Source: Isoetes taiwanensis (lineage: Eukaryota > Streptophyta > Lycopodiopsida > Isoetales > Isoetaceae). Taken from it: a stretch of 64,000 nucleotides of DNA. The DNA lies in contig JAJEKV010000002.1 of NCBI GenBank assembly GCA_021234155.1, positions 39,793,841 through 39,857,840 of the forward strand, given 5' to 3'. Shown piece after piece: positions 46,081 to 61,200 of the stretch (position 1 is the first letter of the stretch; each line of letters opens with the position of its first letter). The position numbers and the translations under genes are program-made. Below the pieces are notes generated by a model, which was not told the origin of the DNA, did not search any database, and saw nothing but the letters and a program-made list of their open reading frames with translations.

Positions 46081-49000
46081 TGGCTGAGGACCTCTTAATG
46101 TTCCTTTGTCTTCATGCCCATTTCAGTTCCATCAAGACCTTGCATATCTGTTGTTTGGTGTGCAATGCATTTCTAAGGGATGCTTTATTTTGTTGTAGTT
46201 GAGATGGACTTAAACTCTATCTTTATTTTGACCAGATGGAAAACTGACTTGCTAGTTTTGGCATCGACGATCTAGAGCTCCCTGGGATGTTATGATCCCC
46301 TAATTTCTTCTGGTCATTCGCTTCATCTATATCCATTGCGAAAAGGAGTGGCCACTAGAAAGGTGTTCTCATAATGGACATATTCACTAGAATCCTATAA
46401 TACATGTACGAAATCAATAACATCTAGTATATTGCCTTAAACCTTATAGTATTTTGCAAGCCTCGCTATACAATATACCCAACACTATCTACGGTCTAAA
46501 TCGAGGAATAACTTGCAAATATGCCTATCCAACAACTCTCGATGCCCAACGTCACCTCCCATGTGAATATGGACCCAAACTAAAGGGGGTTTTAGGGGGG
46601 ATTTAATTCAAAAGTGTTAACTTTAATGGTTTTTGTTAATTATAAAAGTTTTGGCCCCTTCGGAGCCTTGGACACCTTCTCTATTTGCTTTAATTTAGAT
46701 ATCAATAGCAATGTTATAAGGACAAAAACCTTGTGAAACATATTAGCCCATTGCATAGTACAAAGGAATTAAAGCCATAGCTTGTGAATTAAGAATAACT
46801 AGCCTAATTGCATATTTGAACCTAGAATGTTTGTAGTGAGAGAGCCACATTCAAATTCTCATTATATGCACCAAAGATAATTACATATTTGAGCCTAGAA
46901 AAAGTCATGTTTTGCAAGCTTCAATTTAAAAAATAAAATAAACAATAATGGGGAAATATCTCCCATGTGTATTGGGCGTGCTAATGAGTTTGCATCTCAT
47001 TTGCTTCATGCCATTCTTTTCATTCATAACTGTTGCATAGAGAAAACAAACAGTACAAACGTTACAATAAAGACATGGTAATGAAGTTGTAAAAATAAAT
47101 AGTGGTTAAGATAAATGTAATGGTAAATGATTATGAAGTTGAGCATTATATTTCATATTGATTGAAGTGGTAAACGAAAATAGTGGTAGGGCTATAATGG
47201 TGGATTATGGAGATATCAGCCACTTTTTAGGTAAAGAATGGAGACTTCAGGCGATGCAGAAAAGGGAGGCACATGTGGATGAATCTCTGAACATCATCAT
47301 ATGCTTCAAGGGGTTTCCGAGGTTCTTTTGCGGCCATTTGGGGGCCGGAAGAAGACAAGGTAATGGTTTGAAGCAGCCGAATCTACAGAAAACCGTGCGA
47401 AATCCGACAGTGGGGAGCATGCATTTTGAATGAGTTTATTGATTTCCATGTTCTGCTCTAGAAATAACACAAAACAACAACTTTGTGATGGTGCATTCTA
47501 CAAATAAGACAAAACATAACCTCTAGAAATAACACAAAATAATAACCGTCTGGTTCTCTCAGCCAACGAAAATCAACGACCAAAAAATGGTGCACTCTAG
47601 AAATACTATTTGGTACACTTGCACGAATACAACGACGAAATCATAGGAAAACCATGTGAAAAACGTACAAAAACACAACAATAACCCCTTGTTATTATGC
47701 TAGATATTGGTAGAATAAAATACCCAATACCCCTAAATTGCCACAAACTCATATAAGTGTTACAAAGGAAGCTATTGATATGCTCTTAGAGACAGGTCCA
47801 AAAGCGAGGTTGAGCTTAAAAAAGCTTTTGTTTCTGTGAAAGGGAACGTCTAGAATATGTATTTTTGAGCTCATGGCTTACATGATATTGAGTTCTATTA
47901 CCTAATAACATGCATGCTTTTGTTTACATGGTAAATTGTTGAATGCATGCTTTCCAAATGTATTTTTTGAATCATCAACTACGTTAGAGGCATCATTCTT
48001 GTCTTGCTATATAGCCATGTTGCTCTGCATATCAATAGACAAGCTTGAAAACAGTTGGACACAAGAGGCCTTTACAATGAAGGCAACCATGGCAAAAGCA
48101 CCTTTCAATGTTTCAATCTGTAATATTTATCTGGGTTCATATCTTATTCGCAGACTATGCATTTTCTCTCATGCAAAGACATATGTCAATCTTGAAGAAT
48201 CTGCATCAATCTCTTCTAGGGGCAGTAGGATTTCCATTTCTGGACGCTATCATACCTAATCAACAAGATAAATTTCACATCCTATGTTTCATAATCAATT
48301 TAGGCACAAAACGCACCTACTCCACAATGGAGCTAGAAATTAGGAGCTTGATTATAATCAAGAAAATGCTTACTTACCATTATTCAATATATCAATCAAG
48401 AATGACATTTAGACTCATCACTTTTCACTTTGATATCACTATGGGTGATGAGATTTGTGAAGGAAAATACTACTCCACTTTCAACAATAGTTGCAAACCA
48501 CCTCGTGTGTGCTTTCATGTATCAAAGGAGTGTTGATATTGATTAATATTTTGCTATTATCTCCGCCCCCAAGTGATTGAACTCATTAGTTTTTCTTTTA
48601 TATGCATGCAACGAATCACCCACCTACAAATTAGTGACAAACTAATCAGATATATATCTAATAGTAGGGTGTTTCAAATTGTGCAATTGATGTTGTACCG
48701 ATTTTGATGTGCTTAACCAAAGAAAGAGTAAGGACCACACAATGCAAAGATGCAAAAAATATAGTAAAATGGCTTGATTAGAAGGGCGCAATATCTGCAT
48801 ATCTTGTTTGAATAGAATTCATAAGTCGATGCCAAAGAAACATAATATATAAACTTATCAAGATTAATCCGAGGCCATGGTCGGGAGAGGACGAAACTAT
48901 AAACTAGCAAAGAACAACCCTATGCCATGGTCGAAGGCAAAGGAAAGGAAGGAGAATCGGGGTAGATCCGAAAATTAAAAGATCCAAAGGCTTAGATTAA

Positions 49001-50852
49001 ATTTACCTAAGGTGTCATGCTAGGTGGATACGCTTAGAATTGCTCGAATTGTTGTTGTGGGGGGCGAGGAGGGGGGATGCTAGACAAGCCCCGCTTTATA
49101 GAGAAAAAAAAAACCTTTCTTTGTCAAATTTCTAGATTTTTCAAAGAACGTGGTTAGAAGACGTGCATTAGTTCTCGTGAGTATCCAAGGTTTTGTCTTT
49201 GCCGATGATCGTGGCTTGACTAGAGCTTCACTAAATCTCCGACCGGGCTATACTTAATGATAATTCAAAAATTCAATAAGGTCAACTGCCGGTGAGCAAT
49301 CCGATTTTTAGTAGCAAATGGAAAAGGATGAGCTTCAAGACCAAATCCACAAAATTATATCACACGTAGCTATAGCAATAGACACAAAATGAATTTTGAG
49401 CCTTGATTCTCGATCAAAACATACCAACAAGTTACAAGATCTACCTAGCCATGATGACTAATGCAAGAAGTTTTGTGGAATTATGTCTCTATTGTTCGTA
49501 TGGCAACGGAGATTGATGATTTGCTACATAGAACAATCATTATGAACCCACTACCACTTTCACAATCTTACCAGTTTAAGTGTACAACCTTGGGTTTTAT
49601 ATGTATGGAGCTTCCAAAAGCTAAACTTGGTAACTTAGCTTATTATATTATATTCCGGATTTAAAGACCGTACTAAAGTTGACATTTGTCTTACTATCTA
49701 TAAAAACTTTTTGATCTCGTGATTCTAATGTGCAATTGAATTTGGTCGCTTTCAAATATTCGCACACACACACGCACACACGCACGCACACACACATCCC
49801 CACACACATGCACACGCACACGACGCGACACATGCACGCGGCATACACACGCACGCACGCCAAGACACCCCCATCAAAATACTATATAGTTCGGGCCTCA
49901 CCATGTTCTATATTCTCAAACAGTAAAATATTGTACAACTGAATGCCAAAGCCAAATATATACAATGCATATGCTGCATATAGTACATCACATACGTTGA
50001 ACAATGCGCTCACCATACACTAATACACTAAACATCACACTAAGCACCATAACTCAAAAAACATGAATAGCAATACAAAAGCTAACATCTTCCAGACAAT
50101 GAGCAATATAATCTTGTCTTACATTTCTCTCCAATCTTCTAGTTCTAATATCTTTTTTTCTTCTTATTTTTAATTGAAGGTCAGACAAAAAGCTACTTTT
50201 ACAGGAAGTATAACCCATCAAAACAGAAAAAAGGGCTTTTTTTTAACCGTGGTTTTATGTATCCTAGTATCGCTAGTGTACCATAATTCTAGGTTTAGTA
50301 GCATGACCGATATTATAGTTAAACACCTTCTCTTTTTTCCCCGATCGAGATATTAAGAGTGCGTAAGACGATCCACGTGATATTTGCCTTTGCCATATTG
50401 TATCTTTCTTTTGTATCTTTGTAGTACAGATTAGAGCCCTTCGTGACATTGGCATTTTGATCACAAAGAAGAAGCATAAAGACATGGTTTACCAAAACAT
50501 CCTAAGAGCCGAACACCTTGAGCCAATCATTGTTGATTTTCAAATTGATTCTTTTCCACTTGATTTTCCGCACCATCGTGGACAACATCCTTGAAATCAT
50601 AAAATACATTAATTAGTAGACAAACTTTCCATAATCCATTCTATATCATATTTAACTTGTTTAATAATCGCCTGTGGTGGACTATATCATAGTTAAATAT
50701 GAACTCGCTCCTCCCTTCCAAATCCTCTATAAGAAGATATAGATTCTCCAATCGCTAGGGGTTGTCAAAGCAAAAGAAATCTAAAGTGTTGAGGCTATGA
50801 GATCGATCCCAAATAGTTAGAAGCTAACTCAATGATCCATTCGCACCAAAAA
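46081..50852. other. AT-rich region of copy A', no recognised gene
   Basis: Matches 1,998-6,796. A 142-residue frame at 48,108-48,536 is longer than its counterpart because of small length differences; it has no recognisable motif. The CA-rich tract at 49,762-49,865 is the most different part. Confidence 0.5.
49762..49865. repeat. (CA)n-rich microsatellite
   Basis: Alternating CA with CG interruptions, about 100 bp. In copy A the tract is shorter in pure CA and is broken by CTG-rich pieces. Confidence 0.8.
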
Positions 50853-51429
50853 TCTATGCATTTGGATGCCTCCCTAGCAAGCATCGACAATAGAAAAATA
50901 AACATGGCCATTTAATGCATGTAGTGGAAGGCTTTCCAACATATCCGTGATCAAAAGACATTACTCAAGACCTTTGTCTACCAAAAAGCTTGCTTTAAAA
51001 TGACAAAAATCACCGTGACAAAAGTAAATACCTTTGGCTCTTATCCTATTGAAAAGATGGATGAGGGCCTCAAAGAAGTATTAAGTAGGACAGAGCCTTC
51101 AAAGAAAGCAACTAATTTTCAAGAGCTTCTCTGATTTCCTAATTCTCCCAGCCCTATGTTATAAGATCCATGGAACAACATTAATTTAAATTGACGTGGC
51201 GAAAAACTTGAGCAAACTGGAATTCTAATAAATATTGACAGAATTCTCGAGTAATTTCAACCAAGTGCTAATGCATTACATTGTGTTGATGTCATTCATA
51301 AACACTCCTTTAACACACTTGCCCACGGTTTTTATAGCTAAGATCAAATCTCTGCCATTGGATGCAGTGGTGTTACCCACTTATAATATATCGATGACCC
51401 ATAATCACCGAAGTCGTTATGTCGGATGA
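50853..51429. repeat. Direct repeat R1, copy A'
   Basis: Matches 6,797-7,372 and, at lower identity, 57,110-57,662. Confidence 0.75.
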
Positions 51430-52077
51430 TAAAAGTAAGACCAAAATAACACCCTCATTTCAAGGCAGGCAGATAACAACCTAGAATAACACCCTCTTCC
51501 AATGTAGGCATAAGGGTGTATCCCCATTAGCCAGCACCAGCAATTTCATGCAGCATCTTTGACAGTCTCAGTTACCGATTTTTGAAGACCACCATTCCTA
51601 TTGCACATGTGATGTATTTCTCCATGTAAACTAGGAAAGAGGACGAGAGGACAAATGAAATCTTGCTAGAAGACAAACTCAATTCTGATTTAGGATATCC
51701 GTAAGCTTTCAAATCCATCTCAATTGGAGTTCCGCACTGCGCTATATATCGAAAAATCAAAATCCGCTTTGTATCGGGGAACACTCCTCCTGCCTCAGAA
51801 TCTTGCAAGGTGTCACAGTGTACAAGCAAATTTTAGCATAATGAGGATGCACCCTAACACCCTCAAGCTTGTTGTCTTAGCCCTCCCATAATTGCTTGTT
51901 TCATTCAAAGATGTTTATGGGTTTTGGTTTTAGGATTCAATATGAATCATTGATCTCCAAAGATATTCTCGGGCATGATGCCAAATCAAGGCTAATATCT
52001 TTTGCCAAAAAAATGCTTTTGCCACTTTCTAAGGTCACTTTCAAACATAGTGCCACAAAAATAAAAAAAAAATTGCA
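51430..52077. other. AT-rich stretch upstream of the LINE, copy A'
   Basis: Matches 7,373-8,019; AACACCCTC motifs are present. No gene seen. Confidence 0.5.
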
Positions 52078-55000
52078 AACAATGGACTATCGAATGAATA
52101 CACAAAGCCCCGCCATCATCGCCAACAGAGTGTTTTCACACCCACTTTGGATGTGGATAGGCTTGATCCCTATATGTCGATCTATATGATGACATACGTT
52201 AAAGATAAGCAAATAAGGTAGTGTCATACCCTTGAGACTTCAATGCACGACCTGGGTAGAACAACCCATGAGATTTGATCCCTCGACCGATGATATATTG
52301 CGCTTGCATCCCGCAGTAAGGAGCTTGGCCACCATATCGATGATAATCAGTCACGCTATGGTCGACAGCTTCGCTTTTTGCTCGCAAGCATCTTTGACCG
52401 GGTAATCCGCAAAGTGGGACCAGCACAAAGGGCCTTCCACCCGCAGGAGCACTTGTAGACGTGAAAACCAGGGGCGGATCTAGTGTGGTGGACTATGTGT
52501 TGGTGCCTCGAGCAGATATGCATGTCATCAAGCACTTTCGTGTGGAACAACTAATAGGGATGAAGAGATCGACTGCACTAATTTACCACTTTTTACTTGA
52601 AGTTGGTTTTGGCAAAGTGTGCGAACCCCTGCAACAACTCCTCACATGCCTCACCGCGATCGGATTATGAACATGCAGGGCTTATGCCCGATGCTTATAG
52701 ATGACCCGGCAGAAATTTTGCAATATCCTACACTAGAGCAAATGCATTGTGGGCCTACCGACCGATGTGCTTAGACCAGCGTAGAGGTGCTTTGGGATAA
52801 GCTCACCGCTGCACTTCCAGAACACAACCTTCAATGCATCAATGGTTTGATGCGAGTGCAAGGAACACAAATGTTGCCCGCCAAGTCACGCACTCGCTTT
52901 TACCACATGCAAATGTGACAGCACGCCACATCTTCCTTAAAGCTAAGAAAGCCGTACATTGGCAGCGCATCAAAGGGAAATGTTTTACCCCGAACGCCAC
53001 TCCCTGTGACCTTCTCCGCTAAGGGTTCTTAGAAAAGCCAAGACAACCCACGTGGAATATCACTCCCGAGAAAGGGAGGCAATACTTGCAACAGCCTATA
53101 ATGCACCCTCGTGGTGCACATGCAAAATTACCCCTTTGCAAGAAGGCCCAAAGCATAGAAATCACAGATTCTGATGTGGAACAAGGCTTACAAAAAGATC
53201 TTGCCAATGGGAAAGCCCCGCACTTGGATGGTATGCAAAGTGTAATTGCTTAAGTGGGCGTACCATAATACCATGCAATCGGGCCTTTGTTCAACAAGGC
53301 ATTACGCTGAAGGCTTCCCGCCGCAAAGGGACCAATAGCAGAAGTTGTTACCATCTACAAGGCAGGACCCACACCGCCAAAATACCATCGAACAATCATG
53401 GTCAGCTCGGTTTGCAAACCGCTTTGACGGGATTCTCGAAACAGCATAGCTGATTCCGGGTCAAGGGTGCAAAGAGAGGTGCGGCCCCTTCGCACTCGAC
53501 ACTCAACCATTGACCACATCTTCACGCTATAACTTCGATTGAAGACAGAACCCGCCGTGATCTATATTGCTGTTTTGTGTTATGGCGCTTTGACAATGTG
53601 CCTCGAAAACGGACAAGACCAAGAAATAAACCAAGTTCCCGAGATTTGCGTAATGCGCAGCGCAGGCTATATGAAAGATGCTCGGTCGGTTGCAAAGCAG
53701 ACAAGCCAGCCATTTGATAGTAGTATCGGTTCGCCGTGATGCCCTCTCCCCAACATTGTTTGGGCTTTACATTGATCAATTGAGAGCCGGTTTGTCGATA
53801 ATGGGGGCGATGGAGCTCACCTTCTATCGATCATCGGGACAGCTAATATATGCCGATGATGTGGACCCTCCTAGCTTACACACCAAGCCAGACATGCAAC
53901 CACATCTCGATGCCCTGACACATTCTCGCCAAGCGAATCGATATGCCAACCAACCCGCCAAGACTAAGGTGGTTTTCATATCATCTTCACGCCACCAGGA
54001 TCCCTCCTTCGCCATTTCAAGGCCGTAATGTGGAAGTTGCATCCACATACAAGTATTTGGGAGTGGAGTTTCCTTCTAGTATGCACCGACACATCCATAT
54101 GGCGAGTGACTAAGCAGGCCGGAAGGCACTATATGCAATGCAAAACAATAGTCATAGAGCTTGAGTTGTATGATTGGGCCCATCACCACACCTCGCTCAA
54201 GGTCTTAGTAGAGCCCGTCCCTTTATACTGGGTGGAAGTATGGGGCCCAAAGAGTATCACTTGCTACTTGAATGACTTGGAGCAGTCCGTAAAGCCTTCT
54301 TAGTACAACCCCATATCAAATTCTACCAAGCAGGAGACAGGATTCTGCTCTTCAGAGGGCTGCCCTTGATCGCCACATTGTCTATTTTCTCGTATATGGT
54401 CAATATGGACATGCTCGCCTCCCTAAACCAGCTTTTATATCATGGCATTGGTGGCAGCTACCAAGGCCTCATTGAGGGAAAAGAGAGCTCAATGGTTGGC
54501 TAGATGGAATGTGCAGAGCACAGTGCATACATGTGCAAACAGAGGCGTATCACCATAGCTTGAGGCACATCTTGACGCTTGTTTCCTCAAGAAGCTTTGG
54601 GATGCCAAAGCCCTTGAACATGTCAAGACAAAGACACTACCAATGGGCCACATAAATCCCACATTGAACAAGGCCCTCAATGCTACCCGCATACCCACTT
54701 GCCTATGAAAAGGCGCATCTCATTGCCTCCATTCGCACAAGGGCACATCATCTTCGAATTGAGACGAAAGCGATGGATTGGTGAGTCACGCCAGATGTGC
54801 TCACAATGCCGCCAAATGGGGAGTCATTGAGGATGAATCTCATACCCTTCAAAGTTGCCCAAAGATATGATCAAATTCGACGCAGTTATGGCCGAAGTTG
54901 GTCGCCCGCCAACCGCTACATGTGACATTGAGCACAACATCCGTACGGTGCTAGGATCATACCTTCAGGAGGTTATGGACATGCAGATCAGCTATGTCCT

Positions 55001-55260
55001 CTGCACACACTTGACATGTATATATACATTGATGTATACTTTGACAGCTTTGATGATTCTTATTATCGCCACGATTTTTCCTCAAACCCTTCGGGCTGGG
55101 TTTTTAACCCTGACAAGAATAAGTTTGTCAAGGCCCTTATGGGTCCATAGGCCGATTGGCCCTCAAGTGGATCTATAAAAATCATTCTCATTCTCATTCT
55201 CATTCTCATTCTCATTCTCATTCTCATTCTCATTCTCATTCTCATTCTCATTCTCATTCT
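52078..55260 (+). mobile_element. LINE (AP-endonuclease type), copy A' of 8,020-11,229
   Basis: Same element and truncation as in copy A. Here the reverse-transcriptase active site Y-A-D-D is in an open frame at 53,849-53,860, after S-P-T-L-F-G-L-Y-I-D-Q-L in the same frame. The C-terminal part (54,855-55,178) reads V-L-G-S-Y-L-Q-E-V-M-D-M, matching the end of the minus-strand LINE and so linking the two families. The (TCATTC)n tail is at 55,182-55,260. Confidence 0.85.
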
Positions 55261-56337
55261 CCTTTTCAAGGAAGGTCATATTCTCGCCCCGCCCTATTCT
55301 CGTAATGCATACTTTCATATTCTCCGCCATTTACTCACGCTTTTCAAATATCTTACAAAAAAGCTCGAAAGTAAAACCTTGTCAAAACCATAGCCATAGC
55401 CATAGAGCCCGGGCCTACTGTAAAAGCATAGCCCTAGCCATCTTCGATGCAAGAAAAAAAAACTAAAGATGAGGATTGCAAAAATCATGCAAGATTTCAA
55501 GATTCAAAACCTATGAAGCTTAATCTTGGCAAGCAAAAACTAAAGCCAAGATCAAGGATTCAATGGGCCAAGCTTAGAAGCCGCAAAACCAAGGATTAAA
55601 GGGAAAATGGCCAAAACCAATATATTGAAGGCTCCTCACAGACTCACATCTGATGATTCTTCTCGATTTTACTTGTTCGCACACAAAAGACCCATTTGAA
55701 TTCACGGGAACTGCTGACGCCAAAAACCTGTGTCGCAATAGAAAGCAGCCCCATATCTTATCCATGCCCTAGTCCGCTCCAAAAAACATAAAATACCTTC
55801 CTTCTTTCTAACCATGCTAAAAAATCCATCCAAAAACGCACTAAAAATAAAAAATGTGACCTCTAAATGAAATTAAGTCGCTTCAAACATGGCAAAATAT
55901 AATGATTTTGAATACGCCCCAGAATCATAGTCCACACCATTGCTTAAAAGTTCCTCCTCCAATACCAAACTCAAACATTAGAGGTTTATTAGGTGGTTTT
56001 CCATGAAATTGAAGACTAGAAATATCTTGCAAGGTCAAAAACTTGAGCCTCAAAAATGCTAGGAATATTTTCGCTCAAGATGTAAACCCCGAGTTCTTCA
56101 AGGTGAGGCAACCACTGAAAAATCCTGACTAAATAAACCTTCAGCCGGAGGCCCATGGAAAATCGCCTTATTGCACCAACGACATGCATGGCAAAGTCAC
56201 CGATTAAACTTCTATAAAAATATTTACAAACTTTTGAAGGAGGGACACTTTGAAGCAAGGATTCAAATTTCAAGAAAAATGTGTGTAGTCGCAGACGATT
56301 TTAAAAGAGTTAAGAAACTTCGATTTTGTAGAAGATC
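55261..56337. other. AT-rich region after the LINE, copy A'
   Basis: Matches 11,230-12,304. Nothing recognisable. Confidence 0.5.
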
Positions 56338-56655
56338 CTAGTCAGTAGTTGCAAATCAATTAGTATTTGGATAGTGTGGTCCCGAACTTAAACCGGCCGA
56401 ATGGTAGACAACATAGCTCTCTTGCAAAAAAAACCTACAATGCGCGACTTATAGATGCATCTCCCAAAGAGCAAATATAGGAGATCAAGGATCAAGGATG
56501 GGAGCCTAATAGTGGGTTCACCACCACAAATTTGAAACCAATTGCCAAGATCATTTTCTTGTCATTATCCAAGAGCAAATATAGGAGATCAAGGATCATG
56601 GGAGCCTAATAGTGGGTTCAAATTACAAATTTTGAACCAATTGCCAAGATCAAGG
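56338..56655. repeat. Repeat R3a and local tandem duplication, copy A'
   Basis: R3a at 56,338-56,506 and the 105-bp tandem pair at about 56,463-56,655, as in copy A. Confidence 0.7.
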
Positions 56656-57109
56656 AATATAGATCATGCATTTGTTTTATAAGTAACAATGAACAATGCA
56701 TTTGTAGAAGAATTTTCAACGTACATCCCTGCATTATCTATTCTTCATTTACTATTATTAAAACCCTTTCCAATGAAGCTCTTGAAAAGAGTCATGACCA
56801 AAAGATTAAGAGCCTACATGCAATAGAATAATATAAAAGGCCGCAAAGGTACCTATAGATGTAGATGAAACACATCTAAGGGAACAACGAAACTTACTAA
56901 AACATGATGGGCAACATGAATAATAATATGGGCAAAATGAATATGGTAGGCCCTATTTTATATTAAATGTTATCATGACATATAAGTCACAACGCTTAGA
57001 AGTTGCATGTGAAAATATAAATGGCAGTCATGAGATCATGAAGCATGGGTATTAATACTCATGCTTCTCTAGCATCTGCAATTGTTTATTGGAAATTCTC
57101 TATGCATTT
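56656..57109. other. AT-rich spacer, copy A'
   Basis: Almost identical to 12,622-13,068. No gene. Confidence 0.5.
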
Positions 57110-57836
57110 GGATGCCTCCCTAGCAAGCATAGATAATAGAAAAATAAACATGGCCATTTAATGCACAGGTAGTGGAAGGCTTACCAACATATTTGCATCA
57201 AAAGATATCACCAAGACCTTTATCTACCAAAAGCCCTTCCGCTTTAAATGACCAAATCAGTAGTGACAAAAAGTAAATACCTTGGCTCTTATCCTATTGA
57301 AAAGATGGATGAAGACCTCGACAAGATAGTAGGACGAGAGCTTCAAAGAAAGCAACTAATCTTCAAGAGCTTCTCTTTCTATTTTTGCCTACCCTATGCT
57401 ATAAGATCCATGGAACAGTTTAAGTTGACGTGGTGAAAAACTTGAGCAAACTAGAATTTAATAAATATTGACAGAATTTTCGAGTAATTTCAACCAAGTG
57501 CTAATGCGTTACATTGCGTTGATGTCATTCATAAACACCCTTTAACACACTTGCCCATGGGTTTTATAGCTAACATCAAATCTCTGTCATTGGATGAAGT
57601 GGTGTTACCCACTTATAACACATCGACTACCCATAATCACCGAAGTCGTTATGTCAGATGACAGCTAGTCAGTAGTTGCAAATCGATTAGTATTTGGATA
57701 GTGTGGTCCCGAACTTAAACCGGCCGGATTTCTGCTGGTAGACAACAGAGCTCTCCTGCCAAAACCTACAATGCGCGACTTATAGATGCATTCCCGGTGG
57801 GCAAATATAGGAGATCAATGATCAAGGATGGGAGCC
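57110..57836. repeat. Repeats R2 (57,110-57,662) and R3b (57,665-57,836), copy A'
   Basis: Matches 13,069-13,813. R2 and R3b are adjacent, as in copy A. Confidence 0.7.
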
Positions 57837-58234
57837 CCCTTTGGCGGTCCCTTTCTGTTTTATTCCCCTTTGGGATATTTGCGTAGTGCTATATAATTTT
57901 GGCGACGAATTTTGCAATTTCTAGGTGCTCACACTTTCTGATTCGGGCTATGATGCTCTCAATTTCGGGCAAGAATAGTAGATGAATGAACATATGATAC
58001 TCTGCTACCATTTGCAGCTCCAGGGTTGTTGATATTTGCATGCTTTGATCTCCATCCAGGTTCATGTAAGAAAAAAGAGCTTACAGCTATTTACAAACAT
58101 CCGAGTTGTGTGTTGAAAAGGCCTAAGATGCATCTGTAATACATCTATTTTACTTGACGTGCATTACTCACTGCGAGACTGGTGAAGAAACCTTAAACAT
58201 AACCTATACAAGTCCCTTTGAGCTTTACAAGTCA
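57837..58234 (-). other. 3' flank of H+-ATPase copy 2
   Basis: Matches 13,814-14,213, including the short repeat of the last coding exon after the stop codon. Confidence 0.5.
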
Positions 58235-61200
58235 TTAGACTGTGTAGGCCTGTTGTATGGTATTGATGTCAAGTCCCTTTGAGCTTTACAACAGATTCAA
58301 CATGTCCTTTCAACGTATGAAGCTTCAATCTGCAGAAAAGGAACATCAAAAATGAGTTGGCAACAAAGAAAAATCCGCACCCGCTCTGATTAGTCAATAA
58401 TCACCTTGCTATCTCAGCTCGCCTTTTTGCCTGCTCAGCCATGTCCATGTTCCTTTGTGCCCGGCTTTCTGCAACTTTCATATCTGCTGGTTGCAATCCA
58501 TGCAATGTCCGTTGTGCATGAGCCCATTTCATTCGCTGAGCTTCTTTGCCGAAATCCTTTTGCCGTGTAAAGGCAGTCTGTACAGAAATACTTTAGTTAT
58601 TTCCTCTGGAATACAAAGTATGCCACCACAGACGCAAGATACATACCCCTGCTCAATGAGCAAGTCCCAAGCCTTTCCACTTAGGGATGTACCGGATTGT
58701 AAACTTAATAATGTCAAGTGGCAAATAAGAAACCAGATTATAGAGCCAGATCACACCAGCCCACTTCCAGCCTATCCTCTCTAACAAAGGCAAATGCCCA
58801 GTTTGCATATACGGCAATTAAGGTTGCAATCTGTGTTTAAGGTACAACTTAGTAACATAAATCTAGCATTTAGCAGCTGAGGAAGAACTTACTAGTTGAG
58901 CAACTGCAAAAAGCTATCACCAACAACATTCCAAGCGTTCCAAAAATGACCAGCCCTGATCGCGTCACAAAAATTAATGCTTGGCTAATTATACTCACTT
59001 GTAAATAAACAGCAGAATGCTGCTTGTATCTATCTTCTTGAATATCCTGCACCCCAAATTTATCCTGCAGTCATATCGTTGCCCCAAATTATTAGTAAAC
59101 TATGCCAAGTCCACAGGTCTTTATTTCACAGCAATAGAATGGAATTAGAACTTTAACATCCACGGAGACCAATAGGCCATGTGGCCATGGTCTGTTTTAT
59201 TATGTCTACAATGAACCTGTCACTACCGTAAAAAATGAAGTATTGTCGACTAGCCAGAAGAATATAACAGTCATGAGTGCCAAGTAGCCACCAATGACAA
59301 ATCACCTGTACCAAATATTTCTGCTAACTTCCAACTATCTGGCATCGGTGATGGCTTGACTCTATCCTTGAGATTGTCATGATGGTACCTGAAACCAAGA
59401 GTTGAATGATGAATTAAATCAATATCAGCCCAACTCATGATTGCCCAACTCATGATTGTTTACCATCATTGAGTATTGCAATGATCAAAAACCATAAAAG
59501 GTGGAAAGTCAAATTTCCAAATAAGGGCTAATAGCATGAAGCCCAGCTGCCAAGACACAAGTAAAAAATATTAGACTGGGCTGTTCGAATTGAGAATGGT
59601 GCAAAGAAGAATCAATCTGAGAAAAAAAGCTCACCACTATTCTTATTATTGTGATTGATACCGCATAGATCTGCATTTGGAGGCAAACCATGTGTCAGTA
59701 AACGTGGCAATACTAAAATAAATTTGCATATGCTGAAGCGTTAGCATACAGTGTAGTTTTTCATTCTCTGAAATATTGCCCGGCTTGTTAAGACGGCACT
59801 TATTATGACACTAAGTCCAGGTTCAGTAAGCACTATATCCGGATGCTTGGCTGCATCTGTTGCATCGCAACAGCTATCCCAATATCTGCCTTTCTTAAGA
59901 GCAGGTGCATCATTTACCCCATCACCCGTCATTCCACATATATGTTTCTTCTCTTGAAGCCGCCGCGACTATTTCATAATTTTTATGTTCTGTAAAACAA
60001 ACATGTGAATACGAAATATATGTTTTTTTCTTCACATATGCGCCATTATTCATAATTAACTTCTGCAGACATTAATGTTTTGCAACTATTAACCTATATT
60101 AACTAAAAAGTATAAACAATATACCTGGAAATACTCCAGCAAAGCCATCTGCCTTTTTTCTATTAGCTCATCGATGGAAGGCCTTCATATGCTTCCTCAT
60201 TTCGGGATGGCTAAGCAGTGATGATGAAGGATACATATTTGAACCCATTCCCAGATCGCCTTCCAGTTTCTTTTATGATGGCCAATTGGTCACCTATGGC
60301 ATGATAAAATAAGCCTGCTTTGGCTATCCGTAAAGAGAATAGTATCTTTATTCCAGTTTATTGCTACCAGTAATCATCTTGGACATTGACAATCAGATTT
60401 AATGTCTGGCCTAATGGTTTCAGCACTATCATGACGAGGGGATCAAAAAGCATTAGGCCAACAAAGTGCCACCACCGCACCAGGTGATTCTTTCTCTGCA
60501 TTCTGGAACATCCTGTATTACAGGAAAGTTAATAAATTTAAACCCACAAGAACACAAACCCAAAAGGGAAAATCATATATGGTAACTAGATCTTTTGCCT
60601 GAAAAAGCAACTGCAAGTGATCGAAGCCCTTTCAGCAATTTGTCTATTGTGGCATGAACTCTGGCGATTTCATCCTTTGTTATAAAGCTAGTTGAAGGAT
60701 CTAGGATAGATATATATGTAGTATTAGATAATAATAAATCCCATATGCAATGCCATTTCTGACATTTACCTGTTCTGGTGCACCTTTGGTGACCCGTGCA
60801 TCTTTCCTTCACTGTCAAGATAAGTAAGTGCAGTTCGTTTATCTGTTGGATTGAAAGGCAGAAAATGTAGTTCCTCTATACCTGCTCCCGCCTAAATCCA
60901 CCGTTATCAGAATATGAAGCAAAGTATAACCTAAGATTAAAATATTTAGTCCCCAATTGGTACCTCCTTAATATCTGCTAGCATTCCAACAACAGCTGCA
61001 TCGATTGCATCTTGGTTTTCTACCCTTGATGCTCTAGCAGCAAGTAAGACTACCATGTCTTTATCATAGCCTTTGTAAAACCTAAGGAGGACAAGATATC
61101 AGACTAGGCGCTTGAGAAATGATAAATATGCAGAGATGTACCAATAAGATTTTTATCGACTGTGTTTATTCAGAGTTAGAGTTCCAGTTTTGTCACTGCA

